From: an uncultured Nitrosomonadales bacterium
GTDB lineage: Bacteria; Pseudomonadota; Gammaproteobacteria; Burkholderiales; Gallionellaceae
Assembly (NCBI GenBank): GCA_903915035.1
Contig: CAIWRI010000111.1
Coordinates: 1 to 45,395, forward strand
DNA length: 45,395 nt
Direction of reading: 5' to 3'
The translations under genes and the position numbers were made by a program. Positions 9,360 to 16,946 of this stretch are shown here, piece by piece. Every line of letters begins with the position of its first letter. Within the stretch, counting starts at the first letter, position 1. Below the pieces are notes generated by a model. It searched no databases, had not been told where the DNA came from, and worked only from the letters and a program-made list of their open reading frames with translations.

Positions 9360-9602
9360 ATGAAATCACACAATTTTTTTGATGGACGTATCACACTTGA
9401 TCCTGATATTTGCAACGGCAAGCCTACGCTGCGTGGGAAAAGGATTACCGTACAAACCATACTCGGCTACTTGAGTGAAGGGGACAGCGAAACTGAAATT
9501 CTTGAGCAGTATCCAAGTCTGGAAGCCGAAGACATTCGCGCCTGTTTGCGTTTTGCCTCGAATGTCATGGGGCAGCGTTATGACTTGGCGATGGTCGCCT
9601 GA
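9360..9602 (+). CDS. DUF433 antitoxin-like protein
   Basis: An 80-residue DUF433 protein. The family signature is clear: the opening I-T-L-D-P-D-I-C-N-G-K-P-T-L-R-G-K-R-I-T-V, then L-S-E-G-D-S-E-x-E-I-L-E-Q-Y-P-S-L and the D-I-R-A-C-L-R-F-A end, which forms a small helix-turn-helix-like domain. Such proteins commonly precede PIN-like DUF5615 genes and are regarded as the antitoxin and DNA-binding member of the pair. A strong AAGGAGG ribosome site sits just before the ATG. It is separated by 96 bases from the peptidase operon, so it may have its own promoter. Its stop overlaps the next start (TGATG). Confidence 0.9.
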   Translation: MKSHNFFDGRITLDPDICNGKPTLRGKRITVQTILGYLSEGDSETEILEQYPSLEAEDIRACLRFASNVMGQRYDLAMVA

Positions 9603-9943
9603 TGGCTAAATTTCTGATAGATGCAAATTTACCGTATCGTTTTGCATTGTGGCAGGGTGAAGAATTTAAGCATTTTTTTGATATAGGTGACGATTTACCG
9701 GATTCGGCTATCTGGCAATATGCGGAGCAGAATGATCTGATTATCGTCAGCAAAGACGCTGATTTTTCTGACCGGATGATGCTATCCGAGCCGCCACCTC
9801 GCGTGGTTCATTTGCGCATCGGTAATATGCGGATACGCGACCTGTTTGCTTTTTTGCATCGCGTTTGGCCACAAGTCATTGAACTTGGCACTACTCACAA
9901 GCTCATCATCGTGCGCGAGTCATTGATTGAGTGTATTTCATGA
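9602..9943 (+). CDS. DUF5615 PIN-like toxin
   Basis: A 113-residue DUF5615 protein, a compact PIN-fold relative expected to act as a ribonuclease-type toxin. Visible signatures are F-L-I-D-A-N-L-P with acidic Asp7 near the N-terminus, the central L-P-D-S-A-I-W-Q-Y-A, and I-V-S-K-D-A-D-F with the second acidic cluster. The C-terminal R-V-V-H-L-R-I-G-N-M is also typical. The start overlaps the DUF433 stop by one base, so production is coupled. Full length and apparently intact. That it is a toxin is known for the family context rather than shown here. Confidence 0.9.
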   Translation: MAKFLIDANLPYRFALWQGEEFKHFFDIGDDLPDSAIWQYAEQNDLIIVSKDADFSDRMMLSEPPPRVVHLRIGNMRIRDLFAFLHRVWPQVIELGTTHKLIIVRESLIECIS

Positions 9944-9972
9944 TTAATGCTTGCCAAATTTAGCGCAGCATA

Positions 9973-10188
9973 TTGAATCTATATCCTTTTCCCGAAAATG
10001 CGGGTGCGTTATTTAATTTTTCGATGTTACTGGAAGTGATGGGCCGGTTTGAGGAAGCTGAAGCATTATGCCGACGTGCACTGGAAATTGAAGAAAAATT
10101 GCAAGGTGTTGGACATGAGGACACGGTTCAGATAATCACTGCCTTGGCGAGATTATCGTCAGTCCGTAGAAGTATGAATCCGGCTTGA
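9973..10188 (+). pseudogene. TPR protein remnant
   Basis: A 71-codon frame that reads like the inside of a tetratricopeptide repeat protein: E-N-A-G-A-L-F-N-F-S-M-L-L then M-G-R-F-E-E-A-E-A-L-C-R-R-A-L-E-I-E-E-K-L, a canonical TPR helix pair of the kinesin-light-chain style. Only a TTG is available as a start, with no good ribosome site, and just over one repeat is present. It is best read as the leftover of a larger gene. A genuine small protein cannot be ruled out. Confidence 0.5.
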
Positions 10189-10198
10189 TGTTGGCGAA

Positions 10199-10660
10199 CT
10201 AATAGCGGGCGGTTAAGCCTTGAATTTCATGCTCACGTGCATCAATTTCCAGCGGTGCAAGTTGATAGCCGACGGTCAGAATCTGCTGAAGGTAAATTGA
10301 AATAAAACTCTCAATGGAACCTGCCTGCTCATATTGATAGACGTGCCGAAATTCGTGAGAGAGCAAACGGGTCGTTGCCTGACCTCGGCGTATGTAAATG
10401 CCGTAACCCAATGTCAATCCAGCCATATTTGGCGATAGCAGTCCGCTTGAATGGGCGGCTTGCCTCAATTTTGCATCATCAGGCACCGGAATTGCATCGA
10501 CTCCCAGCAATCGTATCTTTTCAGGATGGACGACACCCACGCTGCGCGCAATTGTGATTTGCGCGTCATTCAGTGGCAGTCCGGTGCGAGCAATGAGGTC
10601 TGACAGTGCCCCTATCCAGGAAATTGCTACGGGTATTAGGGATGCGATGTCATTAGTCAC
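10199..10660 (-). CDS. HExxH-containing protein, possible metallopeptidase
   Basis: A 153-residue protein on the opposite strand to its neighbours. The only strong motif is S-H-E-F-R-H-V-Y-Q-Y at about 101–110, with His102, Glu103 and His106 forming a zincin-type HExxH site. The context resembles the short peptidase-like domains of DUF4157 type. No signal peptide or long membrane helix is obvious, though the N-terminus (residues 7–24) is hydrophobic. The start is GTG with a weak ribosome site. It sits between two TPR remnants in a disturbed region. Function unknown. Confidence 0.6.
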   Translation of the reverse strand: MTNDIASLIPVAISWIGALSDLIARTGLPLNDAQITIARSVGVVHPEKIRLLGVDAIPVPDDAKLRQAAHSSGLLSPNMAGLTLGYGIYIRRGQATTRLLSHEFRHVYQYEQAGSIESFISIYLQQILTVGYQLAPLEIDAREHEIQGLTARY

Positions 10661-10874
10661 TTATAGGTTGGGCTCAGTTGGGTTTTTACGCTCAATTATA
10701 GGCTTTGGCGATTACGTAAAGCAAAACAAGTAGGTGAGACCGCGTAGATGATACAATTCAGCAAGTTTCAGTTACCATTCACCACCACTTGTCAGATATG
10801 ATGTTTGAGGCGGTGCCAATCACTTTTTTAAACTCAATTTAACTTGTCTCAAGCACGACTGAAAGCAATCGCAC

Positions 10875-11363
10875 ATGTTCAATCAAGCACCTGAAATCTT
10901 TCAAATCGCGCTCAGCGCTCTTGATTTTCCCGAGTTGCCGGCAATTACTGACCCCGGTTTTGAACCCGCAGTGATTATGCATTACGCCATGCAGTATGCC
11001 TTAAAGGGTTGGACTGCTGCGGTAGTCATCAATGACGGGATGGTTCGCGTGGTAGCAGTGCCTGAGCAGGGAATTGAGCCTAAAATGTATTTGCTGGGCC
11101 TGCTTCAGCACCGTTATATCGAGGAAGCATTACCTGGTTTGGAAGCAATGTACGGCATGCTTGATGATGCCGATATTTGTTTCAATTACGGTGTTGCCCT
11201 GTCAGAGCTTGATCGAGTTGAGGAATCGCTGGCACCGTTGAACAAATGCCTTAACCTTGATCCGAGCTACGATAACGCAGCTATGATGTTCTGGCGGAGA
11301 AGGGGGGATTCGAACCCCCGTTGGGATATTATCCCAAACACGCTTTCCAGGCGTGCGACTTAA
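10875..11363 (+). pseudogene. TPR protein truncated at tRNA-Ser
   Basis: The first about 138 codons encode a protein with an alpha-helical N-terminal domain (I-M-H-Y-A-M-Q-Y-A-L-K-G-W) and a TPR unit (F-N-Y-G-V-A-L-S-E-L-D-R-V-E-E-S-L-A-P-L-N-K-C-L-N-L-D-P-S at about 97–125 is split here for reference only). From about 11290 the frame runs antisense through tRNA-Ser and ends there, so the last about 24 residues are not native. The natural continuation, further TPR repeats, is missing. This looks like a gene whose 3' part was lost at the tRNA boundary. Confidence 0.6.
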
Positions 11364-11382
11364 ACCGCTCATCCACCTCTCC
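11292..11382 (-). tRNA. tRNA-Ser (anticodon GGA)
   Basis: The minus strand folds as a class II tRNA. The acceptor arm is GGAGAGG pairing with CTTCTCC, discriminator G, and CCA is encoded. The anticodon loop reads CTGGAAA with GGA as anticodon. The long variable arm (TTGGGATAATATCCCAA) is typical of serine tRNAs, and GGTTCGAATCC forms the T arm. It reads UCC and UCU codons. Confidence 0.95.
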
Positions 11383-11457
11383 GAAGGGGGCGGAGAATAA
11401 ACCAGATTGCGTTTTTGTGCAATTGATATTTGAATTAATATCTGGTTTTGGCTGAAT

Positions 11458-12231
11458 TCAACAATTGTCACGCCATTTGCGCAAGGCGGCAAATACCGCA
11501 GATTCCGAGGTGTCCGCAAGTCCGCGCTGTTGCAGAATCTGAATAATTTCCGGATCATGACAGCGCAGGAAGGGATTAGTCTCCTTTTCAAGCCGCAGAG
11601 CAGAAGGCACTGTGGACAGATTCGCTGCACGCAGCCTGTTGGTGTCAGTCACGCGTTGTTGTACCGCAATGTTGCCGGGATTACATACGACGGCAAAGCG
11701 CAGATTGGACGTCGTATATTCATGTGCGCAATAGACCTGCGTGGTATCGGGCAGTTCAGCTAGCCGTTGCAGTGAATGGTGCAGTTGCGCGACCGTTCCT
11801 TCAAAACTTTTACCGCATCCGGCACCAAACAACACATCCCCGCAAAAAAGCACCGGCGGTGTTGTAAGGGGGGCAAAAAATGCCAGGTGATCGTCCAAAT
11901 GGCCGGGAACTTCCATGATATTGAACGTTAAATCGAAGGCATCCAGCCTGAGTTGCTCACCCTCTCGCAAGTCGTGTGTGATGTGCGGATTTTTCTCATG
12001 TTGCCGCCCGTATACGGCGACGTTGTATACTGCGCGCAAATTTTTGATGCCGCCGATGTGATCATGATGACGGTGAGTGCAAAGTATGCCGGTCAGGATG
12101 AGCTGGTTAACACTAAGAAAATTCAGAACGGGTTCAGCATCGCCGGGGTCTACTACAACGCATTGTGTATCGTTATGGATAGCCCAGATATAATTGTCTT
12201 CAATGGCGGAGATGGCGGAAATTTTAAACAT
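11458..12231 (-). CDS. gloB: Hydroxyacylglutathione hydrolase (glyoxalase II)
   Basis: A 257-residue metallo-beta-lactamase-fold enzyme that hydrolyses S-lactoylglutathione to lactate and glutathione, the second step of methylglyoxal detoxification in the cytoplasm. The binuclear metal site is visible as T-H-R-H-H-D-H at 52–58, followed by the G-H motif in V-P-G-H-L-D-D-H and the C-G-D-V-L-F-G-A-G-C-G segment. The C-terminal N-P-F-L-R glutathione-binding piece is present. I chose the ATG at 12231, giving M-F-K-I-S-A-I, because this matches the family start; a longer frame to 12276 would add non-conserved residues. It is divergent from the methyltransferase gene with only 26 bases between starts. 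Confidence 0.95.
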   Translation of the reverse strand: MFKISAISAIEDNYIWAIHNDTQCVVVDPGDAEPVLNFLSVNQLILTGILCTHRHHDHIGGIKNLRAVYNVAVYGRQHEKNPHITHDLREGEQLRLDAFDLTFNIMEVPGHLDDHLAFFAPLTTPPVLFCGDVLFGAGCGKSFEGTVAQLHHSLQRLAELPDTTQVYCAHEYTTSNLRFAVVCNPGNIAVQQRVTDTNRLRAANLSTVPSALRLEKETNPFLRCHDPEIIQILQQRGLADTSESAVFAALRKWRDNC

Positions 12232-12257
12232 AAATTTTGAAAAACTGAAAGTTGACA

Positions 12258-13013
12258 ATGATAGATTGTAAGTCAACGGCGAAAAGTTTGAGCGGCTGGT
12301 TTGCTACAGAACAGGGCAGCTATGTACTGGAACGTGAGCAGATTTACTTTGATCACACGGTTAACGATATTTTTGGCTATAACGCGTTGCAACTGGGGTT
12401 GCCGGAACACGATTTATTGCGTAACAGTCGTATCCCCTTGCGTTTTACCGGTTCGACTCACGTGAGAACTGACGTGCAAATGTGTCCGGATGAATTGCCG
12501 CTTGCCACGGGCAGCCTTGATCTGGTGATTATGCCACATGTGCTTGAATTTTCAGAACAACCGCATGCAATTTTACGCGAAGTGGAACGAGTACTGATCC
12601 CCGAGGGCAATCTGATTATCAGTGGCTTTAATCCCCGTAGTTTATGGGGAGTACAGCGCAGCCTTAAAAGAAAGCGCGGCTATCCCTGGTGCGGTGATTT
12701 TATTGCGCTGTCGCGCCTCAAGGATTGGCTCAGTTTATTGGGGTTTGATGTTGCTGCAGTGCGATTTTCTGCATATGCGCCGCCATTCGGGCAATGGCTG
12801 GAACGACTGAGCGAATCAGAAGTTGAGCGCTGGTGGGCTGGGAGTGGCGGGGTTTATTTTTTGCACGCCATTAAACGTGTGCCGGGAATGCGACTGTTAA
12901 AACCCAGTTGGAATGAGGGATTTGTGAAAAAATTGTTGCCTGTCACCCCTAAAATGAACAAGACGCAAGGTAAAATCAGTGCGAGAAACCAGCATATCAG
13001 GATGGGAAAATGA
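12258..13013 (+). CDS. SAM-dependent methyltransferase (YafS-like)
   Basis: A 251-residue class I methyltransferase. The binding region is less glycine-rich than usual, but [19 protein letters not shown], then [11 protein letters not shown] and [12 protein letters not shown], are the Methyltransf_11 post-motifs. It sits between gloB and rnhA–dnaQ, the position held by yafS in enterobacteria. The substrate is unknown. I prefer the ATG at 12258, with GAAAG six bases before it, over the TTG at 12252. It ends 4 bases into the rnhA start, so translation is probably coupled. Confidence 0.85.
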   Translation: MIDCKSTAKSLSGWFATEQGSYVLEREQIYFDHTVNDIFGYNALQLGLPEHDLLRNSRIPLRFTGSTHVRTDVQMCPDELPLATGSLDLVIMPHVLEFSEQPHAILREVERVLIPEGNLIISGFNPRSLWGVQRSLKRKRGYPWCGDFIALSRLKDWLSLLGFDVAAVRFSAYAPPFGQWLERLSESEVERWWAGSGGVYFLHAIKRVPGMRLLKPSWNEGFVKKLLPVTPKMNKTQGKISARNQHIRMGK

Positions 13014-13480
13014 ATAAGGAAACAGCGGAGATAGTGGAAATTTTTACCGACGGGGCATGCAAGGGTAATCCCGGTGTCGGCGGTTGGGGGGCATTATTGC
13101 GAACGCGTGGCCGGGAACGCGAGTTGTTTGGCGGGGAAGCACATACCACCAATAATCGCATGGAGCTGATGGGCGCAATATCTGCCCTGGAAGCATTGAC
13201 ACGGACTTGCCAGGTGACGCTGCATACCGACTCCAAGTATGTGCTGCAAGGTATCACCACCTGGCTGGCTGGCTGGAAGCGTTCAGGCTGGAAGACCGCA
13301 AGCCGTCAGCCTGTCAAAAATGAAGATCTGTGGCGCCGTCTGGATGCACTGGTAGTACAGCATGAGATTGAATGGGTCTGGGTCAAAGGGCATTCAGGGC
13401 ACGCCGGCAATGAACACGCCGATGTACTGGCAAATAAGGGGGTCAGCATGATACAAGCGCAGGGCAATGTCGATGCGTAA
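13010..13480 (+). CDS. rnhA: Ribonuclease HI
   Basis: A 156-residue RNase HI that cuts the RNA strand of RNA–DNA hybrids, for example primers and R-loops. All four metal-binding carboxylates are in place: Asp14 in [11 protein letters not shown], Glu52 in N-N-R-M-E-L, Asp74 in H-T-D-S-K-Y, and Asp138 in G-N-E-H-A-D. The basic handle (W-K-R-S-G-W-K-T) and the H-S-G-H-x-G-N loop are typical of the E. coli type. It overlaps the methyltransferase by 4 bases and dnaQ by 14 bases, giving a compact operon. Confidence 0.97.
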   Translation: MNKETAEIVEIFTDGACKGNPGVGGWGALLRTRGRERELFGGEAHTTNNRMELMGAISALEALTRTCQVTLHTDSKYVLQGITTWLAGWKRSGWKTASRQPVKNEDLWRRLDALVVQHEIEWVWVKGHSGHAGNEHADVLANKGVSMIQAQGNVDA

Positions 13481-14168
13481 GATCGTACTGGATACGGAAA
13501 CCACCGGGCTTGATCCTAAAAAGGGTCATCGCATTATAGAAATAGCAGCTATCGAACTTGAGGGACGTAAAGTCTCCAAGCGGCACTTTCACCATTATCT
13601 GGATCCGGAACGTGAAGTGGATGAAGAGGCGGCAAGGGTGCATGGCTTTACCTGGGAGATGCTCAAGGGGCGTGCCAAATTCGCCGACATCGCGAACAGT
13701 TTTCTGGAGTTTGTGGACGGTGCAGAATTGATGGCGCATAACGCACCATTCGATATGAGTTTTATTAATAACGAATTGCGCTTGCTGGGGCTGCCGCCTT
13801 TGCAAAATCCGGTGGTGGATACGCTCAAATTAGCGCGTGAAATGCATCCGGGCAAGAAGAATGGTTTGGATGCCTTGTGTAACCGCTATGAGATAGATAA
13901 TACGCATCGCAGTTTGCACGGTGCGTTACTCGATACCGAATTGCTTGCTGAAGTTTATTTTGCCATGTCACGCGGTCAGGAGAGCCTGTTAGATGACGAA
14001 GTACCGGCGATGACTCGCCAGTCTGCAGTGCTGAAAACTGATGCACAGCGAGCTGTTTTACGCATCTTGTTGCCCGATGCAGCAGAATTGCTTGCACATG
14101 AACAGCTGTTGCTCGATATTGATAAAGCCAGCAAGGGTGCTTGTTTATGGAAGCAGAATGTCGCATGA
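13467..14168 (+). CDS. dnaQ: DNA polymerase III epsilon subunit
   Basis: A 233-residue 3'-5' proofreading exonuclease of DNA polymerase III. The DEDDh motifs are intact: L-D-T-E-T-T-G-L at the start (ExoI), H-N-A-P-F-D with Asp (ExoII), and H-x-x-L-x-D-T-E-L-L (ExoIII with its catalytic His). The linker and short C-terminal region needed for binding the alpha subunit follow (Q-S-A-V-L and beyond). It begins inside rnhA, an arrangement close to that of many proteobacteria but head-to-tail rather than divergent as in E. coli. Confidence 0.97.
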   Translation: MSMRKIVLDTETTGLDPKKGHRIIEIAAIELEGRKVSKRHFHHYLDPEREVDEEAARVHGFTWEMLKGRAKFADIANSFLEFVDGAELMAHNAPFDMSFINNELRLLGLPPLQNPVVDTLKLAREMHPGKKNGLDALCNRYEIDNTHRSLHGALLDTELLAEVYFAMSRGQESLLDDEVPAMTRQSAVLKTDAQRAVLRILLPDAAELLAHEQLLLDIDKASKGACLWKQNVA

Positions 14169-15001
14169 ACGCCCGGCTAATTCGATTAACCATTCTGGCC
14201 GCAGCATTGCTGTACATCTCAGCCTGCGGCTATATGTGGGCAACGCAGAGGGGGCGTGTGTTTGAAGCCACTTCCGTTTGGCAATCTACACCGGATCGTC
14301 TGGGAATGAAGTATGAAGAGCTACATATTCCCGCAGGCAGCGGCGCTGAGCAAGGGGAGTTGGATGCCTGGTGGCTACCATCAGAGAAAGCAGGCGCGCC
14401 GACAATGCTTTATTTGCATGGCAATTATCGCAACATGGGCAACAATCTGGAACAAGCGTTACGTCTTCATCAGTTGGGCTATAACCTGTTGCTGGGAGAT
14501 TATCGTGGTTTTGGCAAAAGCACAGGGGGGCAGCCCAGCGAAAAAAAGGTTTTTGAAGATGCAGAAAGCCTCTGGCAATACCTGATAAAACGCCAACCGG
14601 CCGGTAGTACTTTTATCTACGGCCATTCTCTGGGCGGTGCAATTGCGATTGATCTGGCGGTTCATCATCCGGAGGCTGCCGGTCTGATTACAGAAAGTAC
14701 CTTCACCTCGATGCAGGCAATGGGTGAGATAAATTACGGCTATCTGCCGATTGGTTTGCTGCTTAACCAGCGCTTTAGCTCATTGCAAAAAATCGCAACT
14801 CTGAAAATCCCGGTACTGTTTATCCACGGTAGTTGGGATCAGAAAGTGCCGGTAGAAATGGCTACAGAGTTGTATGCGGCGGCGCCTGAACCGAAGCAAT
14901 TACTGCTGATCGCGGGTGGCGAACATAACAACAGCGCGGCTATCGGCTGGGTTGAGTATCGCGATGCGGTCTCCGCTTTCGTCAGAAAAAATACACATTA
15001 A
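14165..15001 (+). CDS. Alpha/beta hydrolase, probable lipoprotein
   Basis: A 278-residue alpha/beta hydrolase of the YfhR/BEM46 type. The nucleophile motif is G-H-S-L-G-G, the acid is probably the Asp in S-W-D-Q-K-V-P, and the base is His in G-G-E-H-N-N; the oxyanion segment is Y-L-H-G-N-Y. The N-terminus has a hydrophobic segment ending in I-S-A-C (Cys21), suggesting a lipoprotein or membrane anchor. The substrate is unknown. I chose the ATG at 14165, which overlaps the dnaQ stop as ATGA, over the one at 14141. A 136-base gap follows. Confidence 0.85.
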   Translation: MNARLIRLTILAAALLYISACGYMWATQRGRVFEATSVWQSTPDRLGMKYEELHIPAGSGAEQGELDAWWLPSEKAGAPTMLYLHGNYRNMGNNLEQALRLHQLGYNLLLGDYRGFGKSTGGQPSEKKVFEDAESLWQYLIKRQPAGSTFIYGHSLGGAIAIDLAVHHPEAAGLITESTFTSMQAMGEINYGYLPIGLLLNQRFSSLQKIATLKIPVLFIHGSWDQKVPVEMATELYAAAPEPKQLLLIAGGEHNNSAAIGWVEYRDAVSAFVRKNTH

Positions 15002-15137
15002 ACGGCCAATTGAAAAATATAATATAATCAAACAAATACGATGTTGTTCTGGTTTTTTGCGAAATCGGAACAGTTTTGCATGACTCACTTTTAATTATTT
15101 ACAGAGTAAACGCCTGTTTCAGGCGTAACGGAAAAAC

Positions 15138-16343
15138 ATGAAATCAGATGCAATTATTATCGGTTCAGGCGCAGCAGGCCTGATGTGTGCACTACAGGCA
15201 GGTCTGCGAGGTCGCTCTGTCGTGTTACTGGATCACTCCAAAAAACTCGCGGAAAAGATCCGCATCTCAGGCGGTGGACATTGCAACTTTACCAATATCA
15301 ACACCAAGCCTGAAAACTTCATCTCCGACAATCCGAATTTTTGCCGCTCGGCGCTGGCACGCTACACGCCTAACGACTTTATCGAGCTATTGCAGAAGCA
15401 CAACATCGGTTTTCACGAAAAAACACTGGGTCAATTGTTTTGTGATGATGAATCCGAAGTGATCATCGCCATGCTGCGCAAGGAATGCGATGCTGCGGGC
15501 GTCAAGCGTTTCATGAGCTGTGAGATTGAAAAAATCAGTCACACGCCCTATGCTGAAGATGCCGGTATCGGCAAGAAGGCAAAGTATTATGTCAGCACCT
15601 CGCGCGGCGAATTCGAAGCGGTATCGCTGGTGATAGCCACGGGCGGTCTGTCGATTCCCAAAACAGGTGCTACTCCTTACGGTTATCACGTTGCCGAACA
15701 GTTTGGCGTGCCCATCACCAGGTTAAGAGCGGGGCTCGTGCCACTGACTTTTGCGCCGGATGAATGGAAGCCGTATGCGGATCTGACTGGCGTTTCTTTT
15801 CCTGCCATCGTCACCACAGGCAAACAGTCGTTTCGTGAAGACCTGCTGGTCACGCATCGCGGCTTGAGCGGGCCGGTTATCTTGCAAGCCTCCTCGTACT
15901 GGCAGCCGGGCACTGCGCTGCATATCAATCTGTTGCCCGATCTGGATATGGAAACCGTGCTGGATGAACATAAAACCAGCAAAAAACAGCTGGCCAACTT
16001 TTTGACGCAATGGTTTCCCAAGAGCTTTTCAGAAGTGTGGTGTGAACAGAACAAGGCTTTTGAAAACAAGCCGCTAAATCAATATAATGACAAACAGCGC
16101 AAAGTAATTGCTCAGCAGTTGCACGACTGGCAGGTGGTGCCATCCGGTACTCAGGGTTATGCCAAAGCCGAAGTGACTTGCGGCGGGATCAACACCCAGG
16201 CGCTCTCCTCCAAGACCATGGAATGCAATGAGGTGCCGGGTCTGTATTTTATCGGCGAAGTGATGGATGTAACAGGTTGGCTGGGTGGTTATAATTTCCA
16301 GTGGGCCTGGGCATCGGGCTATGCTGCAGGGCAGGCGGTTTAA
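15138..16343 (+). CDS. BaiN/HI0933-family flavoprotein
   Basis: A 401-residue FAD-binding oxidoreductase of the HI0933/YhiN family. The N-terminal dinucleotide fold is I-I-G-S-G-A-A-G-L-M, followed by the diagnostic G-G-G-H-C-N-F-T-N. Further motifs are A-T-G-G-L-S-I-P-K-T-G-A-T-P-Y-G-Y in the middle and G-E-V-M-D-V-T-G-W-L-G-G-Y-N-F-Q-W-A at the end. Relatives include enzymes with ene-reductase activity and proteins of unknown substrate. Full length and intact. It is followed, with overlap or immediate adjacency, by a small membrane protein. Confidence 0.92.
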   Translation: MKSDAIIIGSGAAGLMCALQAGLRGRSVVLLDHSKKLAEKIRISGGGHCNFTNINTKPENFISDNPNFCRSALARYTPNDFIELLQKHNIGFHEKTLGQLFCDDESEVIIAMLRKECDAAGVKRFMSCEIEKISHTPYAEDAGIGKKAKYYVSTSRGEFEAVSLVIATGGLSIPKTGATPYGYHVAEQFGVPITRLRAGLVPLTFAPDEWKPYADLTGVSFPAIVTTGKQSFREDLLVTHRGLSGPVILQASSYWQPGTALHINLLPDLDMETVLDEHKTSKKQLANFLTQWFPKSFSEVWCEQNKAFENKPLNQYNDKQRKVIAQQLHDWQVVPSGTQGYAKAEVTCGGINTQALSSKTMECNEVPGLYFIGEVMDVTGWLGGYNFQWAWASGYAAGQAV

Positions 16344-16626
16344 CTTGAAACCGGGTTCGCTGGTGGGAAAATTGCTTGCGCTGAGCATAACTGCCGCCTT
16401 GCTTATTTTGGGTATGATGTTTTCAGCCGTGCTGCTGTTGTTGATTTTGACTGGCGGCACGCTGGCATTTATCTGGCTGTGGTGGAAAACCCGTGCGCTG
16501 CGTCGTCTGATGCGTGAACAAATGAGCAGTCAGACGATGAGCAACAGCGAAGAAGCGCAAACGCTCGGCAAGGGTGAGATTATTGAAGGTGAAGTGATTA
16601 GCAAGGTTGTTACGGTAGAGATGTAA
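16321..16626 (+). CDS. Small membrane protein
   Basis: About 101 residues, with two hydrophobic helices near residues 17–35 and 37–60 joined by a glycine turn, then a basic amphipathic tail (W-W-K-T-R-A-L-R-R-L-M-R-E-Q) and an acidic end rich in Glu. It probably sits in the inner membrane with its tail in the cytoplasm. The start is uncertain: ATG at 16321 overlaps the flavoprotein gene, and TTG at 16345 begins right after its stop. No family recognised. Confidence 0.6.
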   Translation: MLQGRRFNLKPGSLVGKLLALSITAALLILGMMFSAVLLLLILTGGTLAFIWLWWKTRALRRLMREQMSSQTMSNSEEAQTLGKGEIIEGEVISKVVTVEM

Positions 16627-16742
16627 CGCGATAAACACGCGTTGTCAGTCCGCAATATTTTTTAATATCTTGACCGTCATGGTTTACTTGCATTGCCGGG
16701 ATAAGCAAGGTGGATAATCGAGTTTTGCAGCCGCAGCTTTTA

Positions 16743-16940
16743 TCAGATAGTACACGGATATTTAATCAGATGATCACGGCGGCGTGCGGCAGCATTGTTC
16801 AGAATGCACCTGCGTTCGGGATCATTAGCCTCGCTCCAGTCGAGAATTTCTGACAGTGATCTGAAACAGCCCAGACAATTGTCGTCATCGTTCAGACAAC
16901 AATGACGTATGCAAGGCGTCTCGACTGAATGGCGCTTCAT
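16743..16940 (-). CDS. DUF1289 protein
   Basis: A 65-residue DUF1289 protein. The cysteine pattern P-C-I-R-H-C-C then D-N-C-L-G-C-F-R, with E-I-L-D-W-S and a basic R-R-R-D-H end, is diagnostic. Such proteins are probably small metal-binding, perhaps Fe-S or zinc, proteins of unknown function. It lies 6 bases downstream of the phosphohexomutase gene and is likely co-transcribed. Confidence 0.88.
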   Translation of the reverse strand: MKRHSVETPCIRHCCLNDDDNCLGCFRSLSEILDWSEANDPERRCILNNAAARRRDHLIKYPCTI

Positions 16941-16946
16941 GATTGA

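Noticed and set aside
11202..11630. Minus-strand frame of 142 codons across tRNA-Ser and the gloB end
   Set aside because: It reads through a tRNA gene and antisense to no family; a chance frame.
16285..16344. Upstream extension of the small membrane protein
   Set aside because: The extension lies inside the flavoprotein reading frame and adds non-hydrophobic residues; starts at 16321 or 16345 are more likely.
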